Source: Acanthochromis polyacanthus (lineage: Eukaryota; Chordata; Actinopteri; Pomacentridae). Taken from it: DNA of 64,000 nt. The DNA is taken from positions 20,388,521 through 20,452,520 of the forward strand of contig NC_067124.1 of NCBI RefSeq assembly GCF_021347895.1, written 5' to 3'. Shown here piece after piece: positions 38,711 to 51,889 of this stretch; position 1 is the first letter of the stretch; each line of letters begins with the position of its first letter. A model generated the notes under the pieces. The model was not told the DNA's origin, did not search any database, and worked only from the letters and a program-made list of their open reading frames with translations. The translations under genes were made by a program, and so were the position numbers.

Positions 38711-40045
38711 GAGGTGTCACTCACATTGCAGCAGCTACACCAGTTTTTATTCTTTATTTTTAAACACGCGTTTTGTTATTGCTGCTGCTGTCCATTTAAG
38801 TTAGAATAAACTTATTCCAGCTTCTAAAAATAAAATGGATGCATTTATACAGCACATTGAAAACAGCAAATCCCGTCAAAACTTAGTTTGACAACATAAA
38901 AATGAATTAATGGCTGATTTTCAGTATCAACGAGATGTATTTAAAATTATTGTAGGGCAGAGTATATGCTCTTAAACAGCATTATCAGCGTGGATCCTCG
39001 TTTTTTTTTTTTTTTTTAAATTTCGAACTTTAAAAAAATCTGATAAAGAAATGCATTTTGATGACACAATAGAAACGTTTTATTAGAGTAACTTTACTCT
39101 GTTACACGTCTTGACTGTCAGTCCCTGGTTAAGATTCTGATTTGATAAAACAAGATTATTTTCTGAAGTGCCAAGGCGCCCCCTTGTGGTTATAGGCTAC
39201 ATAATTCAAAAGCAAAATAAAAAGCCACCAAACCTGCACATTTTTCTGTCTAGTTTCGCAAGAGAAAGAAACAATTCTACAGTCTGCAAGAAAAAACAAC
39301 AACAGTAATAATTACAAACTAACCATTCGAGCCTGTTTGCTTGCAGAACAAAATGCAGCTGCTAACTTGAAAATGCCAAGCATTCAGATAAAAAAGTATA
39401 AAAATATTAAATAATGAGTGATAGTTTATTTTTTAAAATGTAGAAATAACAGAAGAATTATTGTTTGCTAATTGTTTTTTAAGATAGTGGTGAAAAGTAA
39501 CTAATAACACGTACTCAATTTCAAATACTTGTACTTTGAGTGAGATCAATATATATTTGTAGATCTGTCTTCGCCAATCCATTTTACTTTTACTCCACAT
39601 ACAACTATTTAATGTACTTTTGTGAATCATTCTACTCATATGCAAAACACTTAAAATGCCCTGATTTTGATGAGCCGAAGCCTTAAACTATTGCATTAAG
39701 AATAAGCATTTCTTTATTGTGCTTTTATAAAACTATACTTGAAGAGCAGAGTACTGCATCATAGGCCCAATATTTAGAACATCAATAAAGCAGTAAAATA
39801 AAAATGACTTTTACTTGACTTAAACTACAAATACTATACGGCAATAAGTGCAAAAGGCAGTAAGTGCAAATTCACTTAATGACCATGTGATTGAATACCT
39901 TACAGTATTTCTATTTGTTCTAATTAGAACATTAGGGTATTTGCTCTTTTGTAAATTAATGTTTTCAAATGAATATGTTCAAAATATAGGTCCCAAAGTA
40001 AAAACTTCATGCAGCCCTTGCATATCTGAGATTTAAATATCTTAT
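38711..40045. other. Intergenic, nothing recognised
   Basis: AT-rich unique sequence with homopolymer T runs near 39000-39018. No exon or repeat recognised. Confidence 0.45.
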
Positions 40046-40049
40046 TTTG

Positions 40050-40640
40050 CAAGTACTCCGTATGTCCGCCTTTATTTTTGAGGACAGACTCCTATATTGG
40101 TATGTATGATGCTAAATCTCTGGAGAGATGCTCTGATCTTCTTCAGAGACATTTTTTTTCAGCTGCTCTCTGCTGGAGGGGCTGTGTAGCTCCATATTTC
40201 TCTTTAAAATACCCTGGAAGATGGTCTATTGTATTCAAGTCAGGCAGCATGCTTGGCCAGGTCTTATCACTTTCTTTTCTTTACAGACTCTTGCATGATT
40301 TTGGCAGTGTGCTGTGGAGTGTTATGGCGGAATAGTCCTCTTCTGCCAAGTTTCTAGAGTTTCAGCCATCCAGAGGGAGTCATGGTGCCTTCAGTAAATG
40401 TCATCTCCTGAACACCTTTTGTACACATACAGCTGCATCCTGTCACACTCCCATGCCTGTGCAGCATCGTTGAAACTACACTGTGGTAGTCCTGGTCACA
40501 GTCACACCAAACATTCTGGACCCCACCTGACCCAAACAGTTTAACCTGAACAAAGAATGCGTTTTCAATATTCCTTCATGTTTCATCTTGCAGTTTTACA
40601 CCTGAAGAGTAAACAAGAGATTTTTTTCTTGAAAAAAAAT
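40050..40640 (-). pseudogene. Decayed Tc1/mariner transposase
   Basis: In reverse complement I can read, in broken frames, KLFGSGGVQNVW, HGSV...EMTFTEGTM (the Gly-rich strand region), RHNTPQHTAKIMQES (second catalytic Asp region, with Asp lost), and PSMLPDLNTIDHL (the S.DLNPIE motif, degraded). The ends of the element were not found. It is a third, older Tc1 family in the window. Confidence 0.8.
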
Positions 40641-40914
40641 TGATTTTTCAGTCCCTCTGACAGTTCTTTTCTGTATGGAGCCACGATGAAGACATACAAA
40701 TTGACACAGCCGACTGACAAACTGACAGTGTTTATTCGAGTGTCCACAGCTCCCACATTCATGCAGTTTAGTAAACTGGACACATCCTAGGTAAAATATC
40801 GTGAATACATGATCCCAGATATATTCCTTTTTTTCCTTCAGGCTCTGCATCTTCAGTATCGATGCAGGTTGCACTTTCACTCAGAAAACCAAGGTTTGTG
40901 ATTATGGAGAGACC

Positions 40915-41140
40915 ATGTTGGGGAAGTGGTGTCTTAATGGTTAAGGCTTTGTTACTAGTACTGATCAGAAAGTCAGGGGTTCCAGCACTGCCGAGGTGCG
41001 GCTGTTGGGCCCTCGAGCAAGGCCCTTAACCCAGTTTCCTCCAAGTGTGGCATATTGTGTTTAACCCCAGCTTCCGAACAAGCTGGGAAAAGTGAAAAAA
41101 CAATTTCCCTTGTGGGATCAATAAAGTGTAACAGAATAAA
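40915..41140 (+). repeat. tRNA-derived SINE
   Basis: The head resembles A and B promoter boxes (GTCTTAATGGTTAAGGCTTT; GTCAGGGGTTCCAGCACTGCC), followed by GGGCCCTCGAGCAAGGCCCTTAACCC and a 3' end reading TTTCCCTTGTGGGATCAATAA. This is the layout of common teleost SINEs. About 220 bp. Confidence 0.75.
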
Positions 41141-43800
41141 AGTAAATGTAAAAAGGTCAGTTTAGGTGGAGTTATGTCAATTTAAAAATGATGCTATCAT
41201 CAGAAGGTGATGGAATCTTGAATTATTTCGGTGATGCTACACAAAGAGGTGGACTCCCATTTGCGTTATGTTTTAAAATCAAAAATAAACTTCAAAAACA
41301 CGTTTATGTCTCTTTTCAGCAACACCCACATTCATGCTACTGTGGCACTGCTGGACACTTCAATACACACAGAGAAAAGTGATTTGTTAGTTTGATACAT
41401 CACTACTTAATGACTTATTTATGCGAACTGCCTACAAAGATAATTGCATAAGCAAATCTTCACCATCTCCTCTTGAAAGTTATGGTGTGTTGCTGTCATG
41501 CCGCCTGCCGCCATTACAATTGCTGTCTCCATGCAAGAGCTCAGGTCTTTCTGTTCTGTCGCACAACCACTAGATGTCCCTCTTGCTTTATATTATCCCA
41601 CCATAGAGTCTCTGCTCTCACAGGGGAGATCATGGGAAATGTTGGTCTGCAGGTGGTTGTAGCTTTAGTAGACTGGCGTTTAAATTGCGAAGTGTGTGCG
41701 TGTTGTGTGTGTGTTTGTAAACAACCCTTTGTGTACAGGGTTAATGGCATGGTTGAGTTGGGATCACACTGCGTGGAGCTGGTTAATGGCATATACAGGG
41801 TTGAGTTCCGGAGAGTGGAGAAAGTAATCAGGGCCAGTTGCCAAGCAGTTGCCTCCTCTGAGGGCCCACACCACTGGTCCCAGGTGTCTGCAAGTCCTGA
41901 TATTACTGCAGGGCAATGAGCTGCAGCCAGCAACCATGAGTTGGGGCACACAGGAACACACCTCACAAACATACACAGATATTTTTTCCATCACTTCAGA
42001 GGACACTATGCAAACTTTCTTTCCCAGAGACTTGCTATTACCCTAACAATGACCACTATGAGACTAATACAAGCCCTTTCCATACACTAACTTAAAGCCA
42101 AGTCTTTACCCTAGCATTAATTTATTTACATCATGGCAATTTGCTTTCTGTAACCCCAAGTCCCCATAATTTAATTGTGTAAACAGATTTAAGCCCCCGC
42201 ATTATAATTAATAGAAATGAACCCACGCATACACACTCCAGGTCAGATTAAAAGACATAAATATACATAAAACACGTGCACACACGCATTTACACTTTTA
42301 CACTGGTGGATTATCTATTATTTTATGTGGGAGAGTTTCCAAGAGCATTATGAAGAACCATCTGCTGACACTTGGCAAGAAAAGCAGTTGTATAGCATTC
42401 CATTGAAGCCAATCTGTAAAAGCCCCATCTAGACTACAGGAGACTGTGATTGAGTGCATTGTTTTGAAATTTATGGCTAGATTACATTGGAAAGCATCAT
42501 TGGCATCCATAAAACTATTGTTCAGTAATGCAAATCGGGAACCTTGCGGAGAATCCAAGTGGCCAAGATTGGATGAGCTTAGTGCAGATTGGGTGTTGTG
42601 AACATCAAACGCTTATTTCCTTAACATCTTGCGGGAGGCATTGCCCTGCTCAAAGGCATATCTTTTTCCTCCAGGCAGGTGTAGTTTGGCAAGCCTTGTT
42701 AAACCTGAGACAGTTGATCAAATATTCAGCCAGACTCATTGTGCTGCTGAGAGCTTTTGGATGTGGTTGGGATAGCGGCGTGCTGATAAAAACCAGCTTT
42801 GTAGTGCTTCAGTGCTGGCCTCCCTTTGCTGTTCCTTTCACTGACTGCCCGGGTCAGCCATCTGTCAGAAAAATTAATTTTTGTATGATTTCTTTAAAAA
42901 GATCCAAAGTAAAGAAAAGGCAGCCTTTAACTGAAGTAATCAATCTTCCGCCAATCGTGTCAGAGTGATTCACGATTTCCAATTTAGCCATGGGTTGAAT
43001 TTAAAGTAAATCAGGCAGGACAGCTCTACTCTTTGTGCAGCCGGACGACAAACCCTCAGTGACAAGAGCTTTCAAATGAACATATCCCCCACATTCATCT
43101 TGTTCATTTATTACCTCAGACACCCTACTGCTTGTCCTACATAGATCAGCAAGCAAAGACCTCTTGGCATTGTGCGTGTGCATAGAGGAGGTAAGGCAGC
43201 AACACTGGCTAGGTGGCTACAGTATTGATAGAAGGCTGGACAAAAGAGCGGTACAATGGAGAGGGGCCAGGTTTTGGTTCTGCGTTTAATTAGATTTACT
43301 CTGATTAGTGACAACTAAATTCCCGAGCACGATGTTTGTGGAGAATTGCAATGTAGCTGCTCACTCAATCTGACGTTGATAGACACTTTCCGGCTCAGAA
43401 ACCTTTTGTGTTTATCTCTGCATCATGTACACTAATTTTTGGTTCCTCTTAAATTGGATAGTCTTTTTTAGTTAATTACCAAGGGTATTTCTTCTTTCGC
43501 CTCTTTAAAATATTATTTATCCCACCGTCCTGTGAAGAGACTTAAAAAGGGTAGCATAATGAGGTATCTTTAAATGATTGTCAATATTTTTGGTTTGACA
43601 GTGGATCAGATTATATAAAGCATGTGTAATGTGAAAAGAGTTAGTCATAATGTCAAACCCACAGAAAAAAAATTTTAGACTCTGCAGCTTCTTTCCAGTC
43701 TATTTGTCTTCTACCTTACTGTTTTGGATTTGAAAGCCTGCTGTTGTACTATTTTGTTGTCTCATCGCTCTTCTTTGCTCTAAAAAATCTACAGTAAACT
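41141..43800. other. Gene-free stretch
   Basis: No exon recognised. 41470-41980 is open on both strands at once (148 and 143 codons), but neither frame shows a domain, good splice sites or protein-like composition. The rest is unique non-coding DNA. Confidence 0.4.
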
Positions 43801-43810
43801 ATTTTTCCAA

Positions 43811-44144
43811 GGTTGTTGCTAGAGGTACGGACCCGTACCCGTAGCCTGTGGACTACGGATACGGCACTTGCCATTTGCCAATCAGATACTCGAGATCTGG
43901 TCACGTGACTCCCGGTAGCCGCTAGCGGTACGGACCCGTAGCATCGGTACTACAGGTACGGACCCTAAACCTGACCCTAACACTAACCCTAACCTTAACC
44001 TTAACCTTTGCTTACCTTTCAACAGTTTGCAGTGGTTAGCAGCTTCTTGACTCGCGTACGGGTCCGTATCTGTCTGGCAAATGGAAAGTGCCGTATCCGT
44101 AGCCTGTGGGCTACGAATACGGGTCCGTATCTGTAGACACTACC
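43811..44144. mobile_element. MULE-like fold-back element, 9-bp TSD
   Basis: This 334-bp element is flanked by the exact 9-bp direct repeat TTTTTCCAA (43802-43810 and 44145-44153). The ends are imperfect inverted repeats of about 70 bp: the left starts GGTTGTTGCTAGAGGTACGG, the inverted right GGTAGTGTCTACAGATACGG, and both continue ACCCGTA...GTAGCC...CTACGGATACGGCACTT.CCATTTGCC. The motif TACGGACCC occurs five times in both orientations, and the middle holds degenerate CCCTAA/CCTTAA telomere-like repeats. No ORF. A 9-bp duplication is typical of Mutator-like elements, so that class is inferred. Confidence 0.85.
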
Positions 44145-44153
44145 TTTTTCCAA

Positions 44154-46785
44154 ACCTAATCTGCAGACGGATAAAATTTAATGACAACTAGGTGAACACA
44201 TTGGAGAACTTATCACGAAGAGTCTTATTTTTTATTTTTTAATAGGAGGTGGTAGAGCCCAAAACATAGCTCACTATGAAGTTCTTACATTTCAGATACT
44301 CTTCTACACATGTGTGTGTAGTACAGTATAAACTCTAATCATCTGTGAAGCAACAGGGGTGCAATATGGATCGAACATAATCTGAAGAACATCAGCTTCA
44401 GAACCACAGAAACAAAAAGAGAGCCAGAATATTAGACTTACATTGAATAGTGTGAAGACATGCTAATGTTGATTGTGCCCTCTTTATGAAAAATAGACTG
44501 TGTACAAGCAAATTTTCCATATCAAAATAAAATGTGTCATTTTCATACCTTGGTTTCATTGTCTCCAATGGTTAACAAAGTAAAAGTGAATCCATCCATC
44601 CATCTGTGTAGTGCAGTTACTGTTGTTATAATAAAAGATTATTTAGCAGTATCCAGCATGTTATGTATCTGGTCATGCAGATAGCTGGTTGTTTTGTTTT
44701 GTTTTTGTTTTTTTGCACAAAGCAAAGGTATTTTTTGCAAGGAAAAGATGTGCTTTTTTAAAAACTATTCCCAAGCCTTTATCTGTATGAAAAACATGCC
44801 AACACTTGCTTCTCTACTTGAAATAAATGTGGTCCAGCTAGCCATAGATCATTTAAAGATCATTGTGTAAAGGTAGACTCGATCCCAGTGCAACTCAAGC
44901 CCTCGCAGGTGTAACCTCAGCTTGAAGCCTCGTCCAAGAGCACCAACAATGTTCTGATTAATTGTCCCTGTCAGCCCAGGTCATTTAGTCCTACCTGTAA
45001 GTCTGCATATTACTCATATCCGCCCCAACAAAAGGCACCACACTCACAGCGCTGCATGCGGATTCCCAGGCACACAGAGGTGCATACAGTACACATGGTC
45101 ACACACAGACATGGATATATAGCACACACAAAGACTCACAAACAAAAACTCCCTCCAACGCCAGGTCTCATGTGTTATAGCAATTCATGCTCAGGCAGAC
45201 AGGCAACGCTCCAAGGTATTCATTACTATTGATGTCAGAATCCACAACAAGAAGTGATGGCTGAACCTCCTGCAGTCTGTACTGTTTAAAGCCGAGCTCC
45301 TCTCCCCCAGCTGTTGCTCTCTGTCTTCACTTAGGAGGGGAGACTGTGATGATTAATGCACTCTCTGCTGGGATCTCGGGGAAAGAACCTGGAGTTTCTG
45401 CTGAAGTGCTTCACTTATAGAGTGGAGATTCAGTCACACAAAATCTTGAGTGTGAAGCAAAACTGAAAAATAGCTGCATCAAAATTGAAAATCGTAACCG
45501 TCTCGCATTCTGCCATGTCTGCGCTACGGCGCTGCTCAAGATGGATTAAGCTGATGCCTGTTTTGCTCTGAATATTGTCTGAAATGTGCTGCTGTTTTTC
45601 AGCCTCAGCGTTCAACTTTTTGAACTTGCACCAGTCTTTATCAATCAAGTAGGTTATGGCCTGTAGGAGCTGAGCATAAAAACTCGCAGTGCATCTTTGC
45701 GTTTGGTTGAGACAAAATAAATAGCCTAATGGTGTTTGCAGGGATTTTATTAGGGAGAATTTTTCCTTTGTGATGACTACAAAAAGCCAACATAGTTTTA
45801 TAGTGTGACAGCTACTCTCTGTTCTTGCTTTCACTGGTTGATTACTTTGATGTCTGTTCACCTCAGGGCTCCTGTTCTCGCCGACGATGCTCAGAATTGT
45901 GGTATAAGCTGTATACTGATAACACAAACTTGATTTAGCTTGGTGGAGCTGCTGAACGCTGGAGATAGTGCTCATCTCAGTGAGCGCAGCTCTTCAGCGA
46001 TTTCTTTTCTGTTCTTTTAACAACCTGCAGTGTTCGCTGATGGAGCCCTTTGTTGCTTTGTCAATAATAATAATTAGCAGTATTGCACTAACAAATTCTA
46101 AGCACACTGTCATGATATACAGTGAAATAAATACTTTGTGACCTTTCAGGTGATTCTTTATTTCATAAAAAAATGAATAAGAAATAATTAAAAGGCTCCA
46201 TTTGGAGGGCTGAGGCACAAACATTTTTAAAGAAACAATATAAACAAAAGAAGCAGAAATTGATGTTTAACTTAAGTCACTAGAATAGGTTTAACTACAG
46301 AAGCACATGCGATTCTAATTTCCCACAATGCAACCGACAGCATGATTTATTCTGACCCATCCTGTCTGGTAAATGCAAATGTCTTCCAAACTCCAGTTCC
46401 CCAGCATATAATGCTGGCAGTAAAGTTTTCTTTTAAAAATTTCGAAGTTTGAAGCAGATGAGTACATCCTCAGGGTTATTTCCTCAGACTTTTGGAAGTC
46501 CTCTGCAGAACCCCTCTCTGCACATTACACAACTGTTTTCACATCCCGCATAGTGTTCATCGTAATGAGAAAACTGCCATTCGTGTGTACGTTGCAACAT
46601 TCATTTGCCTGGTCAGGTGTTCTGCTTTCTTCAGTCCAAAAACAGATTTTAGACCCAAATAGCTAACTTAAGATTTCGGTTTATTTTTAGTGTTAGTGAG
46701 GACAAAAAGATCACAAATTTCAAGAATGTGATTTTAGCTGTCATGTGCTATACAGATTAAGTTAAGCAACACATACAATACCAAT
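44154..46785. other. Gene-free stretch
   Basis: No exon recognised on either strand. CA-rich, low-complexity sequence occurs around 45010-45150. The 181-codon minus-strand frame at 45430-45975 has no recognisable domain or flanking splice sites and is treated as chance. Confidence 0.4.
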
Positions 46786-46789
46786 TCTG

Positions 46790-46990
46790 ATTCAATGGCA
46801 TTTATTTAATTACTTTGTACACTGTATATTAATACTGAAGACATCAAAACTTTAAAAGAACACATGTGGAATTATGTTGTAAACAAAAAAAGTGTGAATC
46901 TTCAATATTAATCTACAATGTCGAAAATAATACAAATAAATAAAAAAAAACATTGAAAGAGAAGTTGTGTCCAAGCTTTTGACTGGTGGT
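46790..46990. mobile_element. Tc1 terminal fragment
   Basis: Contains AAAGAACACATGTGGAATTA and ends GTGTCCAAGCTTTTGACTGGTGGTGCAG, matching the terminal region of the ACTACCAGTCAAAAG-type Tc1 family. No transposase remains. Confidence 0.6.
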
Positions 46991-47019
46991 GCAGTGAAGA
47001 TATTTCCAATGATAACATG

Positions 47020-47215
47020 CATTTTATGCTATGACCTTTGCTGTCACCAAATCTTGACTGATACTAAATATTGAAGGAAAGCCTTCATAACATGAAATAA
47101 GGGAAAATCTTTTGGGGGAATGATTTTTATTCCACCAGTACTGCTTCAATGACTTTAAGATCTATGTCAGATCAATAAAGCTCCTTTGTTGGCCCATAGT
47201 GGTCCAGCACTTTAA
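47020..47215 (+). mobile_element. Tc1/mariner 3' coding fragment
   Basis: Related by eye to 51590-51810: both share a TATGCTATGA(T/C)CTTTG..GTCACCA motif and a later GGGA(A)TATCTTTT-like block followed by TGGTGTTC/ATTCCACC. This corresponds to the C-terminal part of a fish Tc1/mariner transposase, heavily mutated. Confidence 0.45.
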
Positions 47216-50050
47216 GCTAGAGAGTGGGACTTTTACACATGAATGAATGTTTATTACATTCATCCCCTTGTCAAACGACTTCAGAAAATGCCGATAAAGT
47301 CTCGTCTTTGCAGCATACCAGTTTTAAATCTGCTTTCTGTCGTGACACTCCCATGTTGGTCACTGGTGGCAATGCAAAATGTCAATCGGGAATGATTCTT
47401 TTGCCGGAGTTGAAGAACTACAAACAAAAACCTAGGGCAGTGCTCGGAAAATTACTCTCACTGTCAAAAAGTACAGACAAAAATTCAGTTTAATTCTGGG
47501 ATTTCTTTTGATTTCTTACCTGCATTAAATTACCTTGCAGATGCTTGAATTAAAATTTCAGGCCAAATAATAATATATTCCTTTTTTTTGACCCATTCAA
47601 CATCCTCCCATGCAGTGACTCAACATTTTGATTGCTGTGCTGAAGGGGGAAAGTCCACCCTTAGTGGTAAATAGCTAAAGTGTGCTTAAGAGGTGTTGGG
47701 AAAAGAAATAACACTCATCACTTTCAACTGGGGGTGATTTTTCTTTTTCTTTTTTTTTGGCCAGTTTATACCCACAGGGTCATGCCGGGGTGTTGACAGC
47801 TCTTGTGCTCCACTCTGTATGTGTGGGCATTAGTTTGCTGTCAGTAGCGCTATCATGGGGCGACTGTTGCCATTAGCTGTTAGATTTCCTATTCGCACCC
47901 AGTGGGAGCAGGTTCTCAGGAGCCAAGCTGCCAACTGGCTGGGATAACGTACAGTAGGCCTCCGTGCCCCTGTTTTGTCCTCTCGAGCTGAACTGAATCT
48001 GCATGTCTCCTTTCCGCCGCACAATGTTATTTTCATTATCAACATGATTGCTTTTTCGATGAACTATCTAGCTTTGTGGTTTAGTGAAACATTTTCTGTA
48101 GACCACCGTGAGCCAATAACACATTAAATTTACAGGGAGGGAGAGAGAAAAAGACTGTCAACCCCCTCTGAGCTGGAGCTTGCTTTTTTTTTTCTCAAAA
48201 GTTAACTAAAATGATGAATTGTATAACTAGAAAATAATACTTATTCAACTACTTGTCCCACTACATACAGTTGAAGAACACACAACAAAACAAATAAAAA
48301 TTCCATAGCCAACATGGAAAAAACCAGCATCTCTGAGTAAAAATGAATGTAATAGAGCCGATGCACAACATTCACATCTGCTCTTATTTACGTCTTTACA
48401 TATATTTGAAAACAAGACCTCTTGTTCATATAAAATCTCTGGATAATTAATAGTTGTTTTTCTTCATCCAGTTATTCTCAATAACCTGATATGGTTTCAT
48501 CTAGATCACCATTTCTTCTGAGGTAACAGTGCTGTTGGCATTGCTTCTTTAAACGGCATGGATAGATGAATGCATAGGAATCCATAACAGGCCTTGAAGT
48601 GTTGAATTTGATCATACACAAAGTGGCAAATCTGAGGTTTGTGCTGTTAAATGGGGAAACATTACCCTTCTTGTAATGAATAATGAAGTTCTTTGGCTAG
48701 AACAACTGACTTTGAAATAGCTCCATTAGGAATGTCCCCAAAAGACTGATACCGTACCTTACCTCTCTGTGGAATACTGCTATTATGCTTTTCCTGTGTG
48801 GGCTTTGGGGGCCATACTGTGTGATTTTGATGAGCTCTAAATCACTTACATCTCCCACTTAGGGAAAAGGCTTAAACCACGAACAGAGAATGATGCTTCA
48901 TTTTTTTTTAAACTGGGATATTTTCCAATGGTTTATAGAGCTTTTAACCCCACACCAGGCTTTGTTTTCCTCTCCTCAGTGATGTGTAAAAATGTAATTC
49001 TTCCTTATCATGACTCAAACATGCAGCCATTCATCCAGCGGCTGCCAGTTTTTATTTGCTCTGCTTCAGTCTGCTTGTCAGCCTCATGCCATGAATACCT
49101 AAAATGGAATTTTGAGTGGTTAAACACAGGTAATAATTCACAGCTTTTTTTTTTTTTTTGCTCTAATGAAAATTATTACCGTACAGTACTATGCACATTA
49201 TGTTGTTTTTGAGCTCCGGGGCTTAATAGGGTGATCATTTCTTGTCATTTCATTGCCAAGAACTTTAATGGAATTTCTGGATAATTGCAAAAATGCTAAT
49301 GGAAATCAGAGCTTTTGGAATGTAACATTGCAGAAAACAAATACTACGAAGGCGGATGAATCACCAGTAGCGATAGTGCTGCTAATATCGATAATGAGAA
49401 TTCAAAGGCAATTGTATGGTAATGTGTTTCTGCGCAAGAAGAATTTATTACTGAGAAGATCGAGAATGAATCACATGAACATCGGGATTTTAGTGAGAAA
49501 ACATAAAAAAATAAATTGATATGCTGCCCTGATGCTCAGGAAAGCAGTGTCAACAATATGCAAACCATGCAGGCGGTCCATACTCACCAAACAAAAGCGG
49601 TCTCAATTTCCTGCATAGTGGGGCTGTGAGGGGGAAATAGGGACTGTTTCAATTACAGTATACACGGAAAGGGCATCTCTGCAGCAGAATTGATATGTCA
49701 TTCTAACAATGTCCAATTAAAAAGGGAGAATGCTTCCATTATTCTTTTATTAGGATACCCGAGCCTGAAACTGCATAGAAAGACATGCACCTCCTGGTTA
49801 AAGGTGAGACTCCATCAGGCGTGAAATGAGTACAGCACACATAAAATAATTCATATTTCCCCATGGCCGCCATAATTTAGTTGTACAATTATGGTAAGTG
49901 TTTATGTGTGTGTGTGCATTTCTGTTTTAATGCCAGTGAAACACGCACAAGAAGTTTATGGTGGGTCCTATTTTTATAATGTGATTTATTATACCTTTAC
50001 CTTTTTAAACATCTATGCATCAGGTGTGACATTAGGCTGTATGTGTTAAA
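47216..50050. other. Gene-free stretch
   Basis: Unique AT-rich DNA. No exon recognised. Confidence 0.4.
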
Positions 50051-50058
50051 GCTCAGAT

Positions 50059-50325
50059 CAGGGCCGGCCGCTGGCATAAACACTCTATGCCGTTGTTTAT
50101 AGTCACCTCCACTAGAGGGGGCCACACCACAATAAGTGTGTGATTCGCATTTTGTCCCTGTCTAGGATACATTTTTTAAAAAATAAATATTTGCTGTTAA
50201 TCATGTGCATGTGTGTTTTAACCCAATTACAAGCTGTGCACGTGATTTGGTAGTTGCCCTGTGCATGTTTTGGGGCCACAAAAAAAATCTTGCTTAGGGC
50301 CACCAAAGTCCTAGGGCCGGCCCTG
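50059..50325. mobile_element. hAT-type miniature element, 8-bp TSD
   Basis: This 267-bp element has ends CAGGGCCGGCC... and ...GGGCCGGCCCTG, flanked by the exact 8-bp duplication GCTCAGAT (50051-50058 and 50326-50333). CAGGG termini with an 8-bp duplication identify a non-autonomous hAT element. It has no transposase. Confidence 0.9.
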
Positions 50326-50333
50326 GCTCAGAT

Positions 50334-51585
50334 AAGTGAGCTTTAGTGTTAACTTTTTGGATAGTATCATCCATCCTTGCATTAAGAAAGAAGAAGGAGC
50401 CCTTAATCTTGGAAGGGAAGAGAGCCATCCATGGGTGGCGTGTGGCATGAAAAAAAGTCCAGTTCAAGGCATTCATGTGGATCACCAAAGAATAAAAATC
50501 CATTAATAATTTGGGGCTAATATATTCAAAAGCACACTAATGCGTACCAGCATACATGTCTTCCTCCTGGTGTGTTGACACACAAAGAATACATGCTACT
50601 TGTGTAGTTAAATATGCCTTTCACATTCAACTATTGTGAAGATAATGAAGGTGGAATCAGCACATCAGACAGAACTACATGGATAACTTCCTTTCCTTGT
50701 TTTTACACAAAGTGGCTCGAATCATCTCCGTCCTGCTCTTAACAAAGTAAACTCACAAAAATGATTTACAAGCACTGCTCATATGTAGATTGCAAATGGT
50801 GGCATCATCAGGTCTCACAGATGACTGAAAATTGCGGGAAAGTCTCACATTCTCATGCTTGAGTTTGTTATGATTAGTGAAATGTGGAGTGAAATTCATG
50901 AAATATGAGCAAAAGGAGGAAACGGTTTAATGTTGCAAATCACATCTTGCATGCTGTAAATCTGATTGAAAAAAAGGGGGCTGCAGGAGCATAAAGTACA
51001 GAGGACAAGTGGACTTTCATGTTCTCTTCTGAATATAGCGAAGCTGTCACAGAGCTGCAACAATATGGCAATAATTACTTAGTAATCATAAACTAATAAA
51101 ATGTGCCAAATATGTTTTGCTCTAGTTTTTAAAGTAACCCTTGACGTCCTCTATTTTATGCAACTACAAAGTGAATATTTGTGGGTTATTTTGGTTTAAT
51201 GAAACAAGACATTTGAACATGTTGCCATGGACTCTTTTTACTGATTAAAAATTAATTATCTGATCAAGTTGCCAATAAATAAATTGATTAAAACAACAGT
51301 TAGTTCCTGCCCAGATGTGATGGCAGAAAAAACAAAGCCCTTGACTACTACAGTGAGGAGATCCATGTCTGTGTTATGCTCTGTTTTTATGTGGGAGGCA
51401 TTTTGTTGCCATGGTTTGGGTCCACTTGTCTGTTTGGAGTGAAATGTCACTGCAAATGATAACAAAGTTGTTCTCATTTATCATCTTTATCCTATGATGA
51501 AACTTTTATATCCTGATGGTAATCGTCTCCTTCAGGATGAAATTCCTCCTGATTCATTGTGTATGAGGGCTCACTGAATGGTTTG
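50334..51585. other. Gene-free stretch
   Basis: Unique AT-rich sequence; no exon or repeat recognised. Confidence 0.4.
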
Positions 51586-51589
51586 ATGA

Positions 51590-51810
51590 GTATAAAAAAC
51601 AGGTGAATTATATGCTATGATCTTTGGAGTCACCAGATCTCACACCAGTTCAAACTCCTCTGGGGGTATTTTGGAGCGTTCAGCTATCATCAAATCACCA
51701 AATCAGGGAATATCTTTTAAATAATGGTGTTCCATCCCTCTAGAGGAGTTCATGTCAAAGAGCACTGAAACTGTTGGAGCAGCGAGTGGTAGCCCAACCC
51801 CATACACTTT
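51590..51810 (+). mobile_element. Tc1/mariner 3' coding fragment
   Basis: Reads TATGATCTTTGGAGTCACCA, CACCAAATCAGGGAATATCT, ATGGTGTTCCATCCCTC and AGTGGTAGCCCAACCCCATA, the characteristic C-terminal transposase region of a fish Tc1/mariner family. Frames are broken; no N-terminal part or ends. Confidence 0.6.
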
Positions 51811-51889
51811 GTCTTTTTATTTATTCATTTTAATGCCCGTCTATACATGAGAAATATAAGTATTTAATGTAAAACGTCATAGCACAGTA

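Noticed and set aside
41473..41972. Overlapping 148- and 143-codon ORFs on opposite strands
   Set aside because: No domain, signal peptide, splice context or biased composition; length is within chance for this GC content.
43950..44030. Telomere-like CCCTAA run as an interstitial telomere or fusion point
   Set aside because: The run is short, degenerate and lies inside a transposon with its own TSD, so it moved in with the element.
45430..45975. 181-codon minus-strand ORF
   Set aside because: The longest anonymous frame in the desert, but the protein looks random, lacks domains and has no convincing splice or promoter context.
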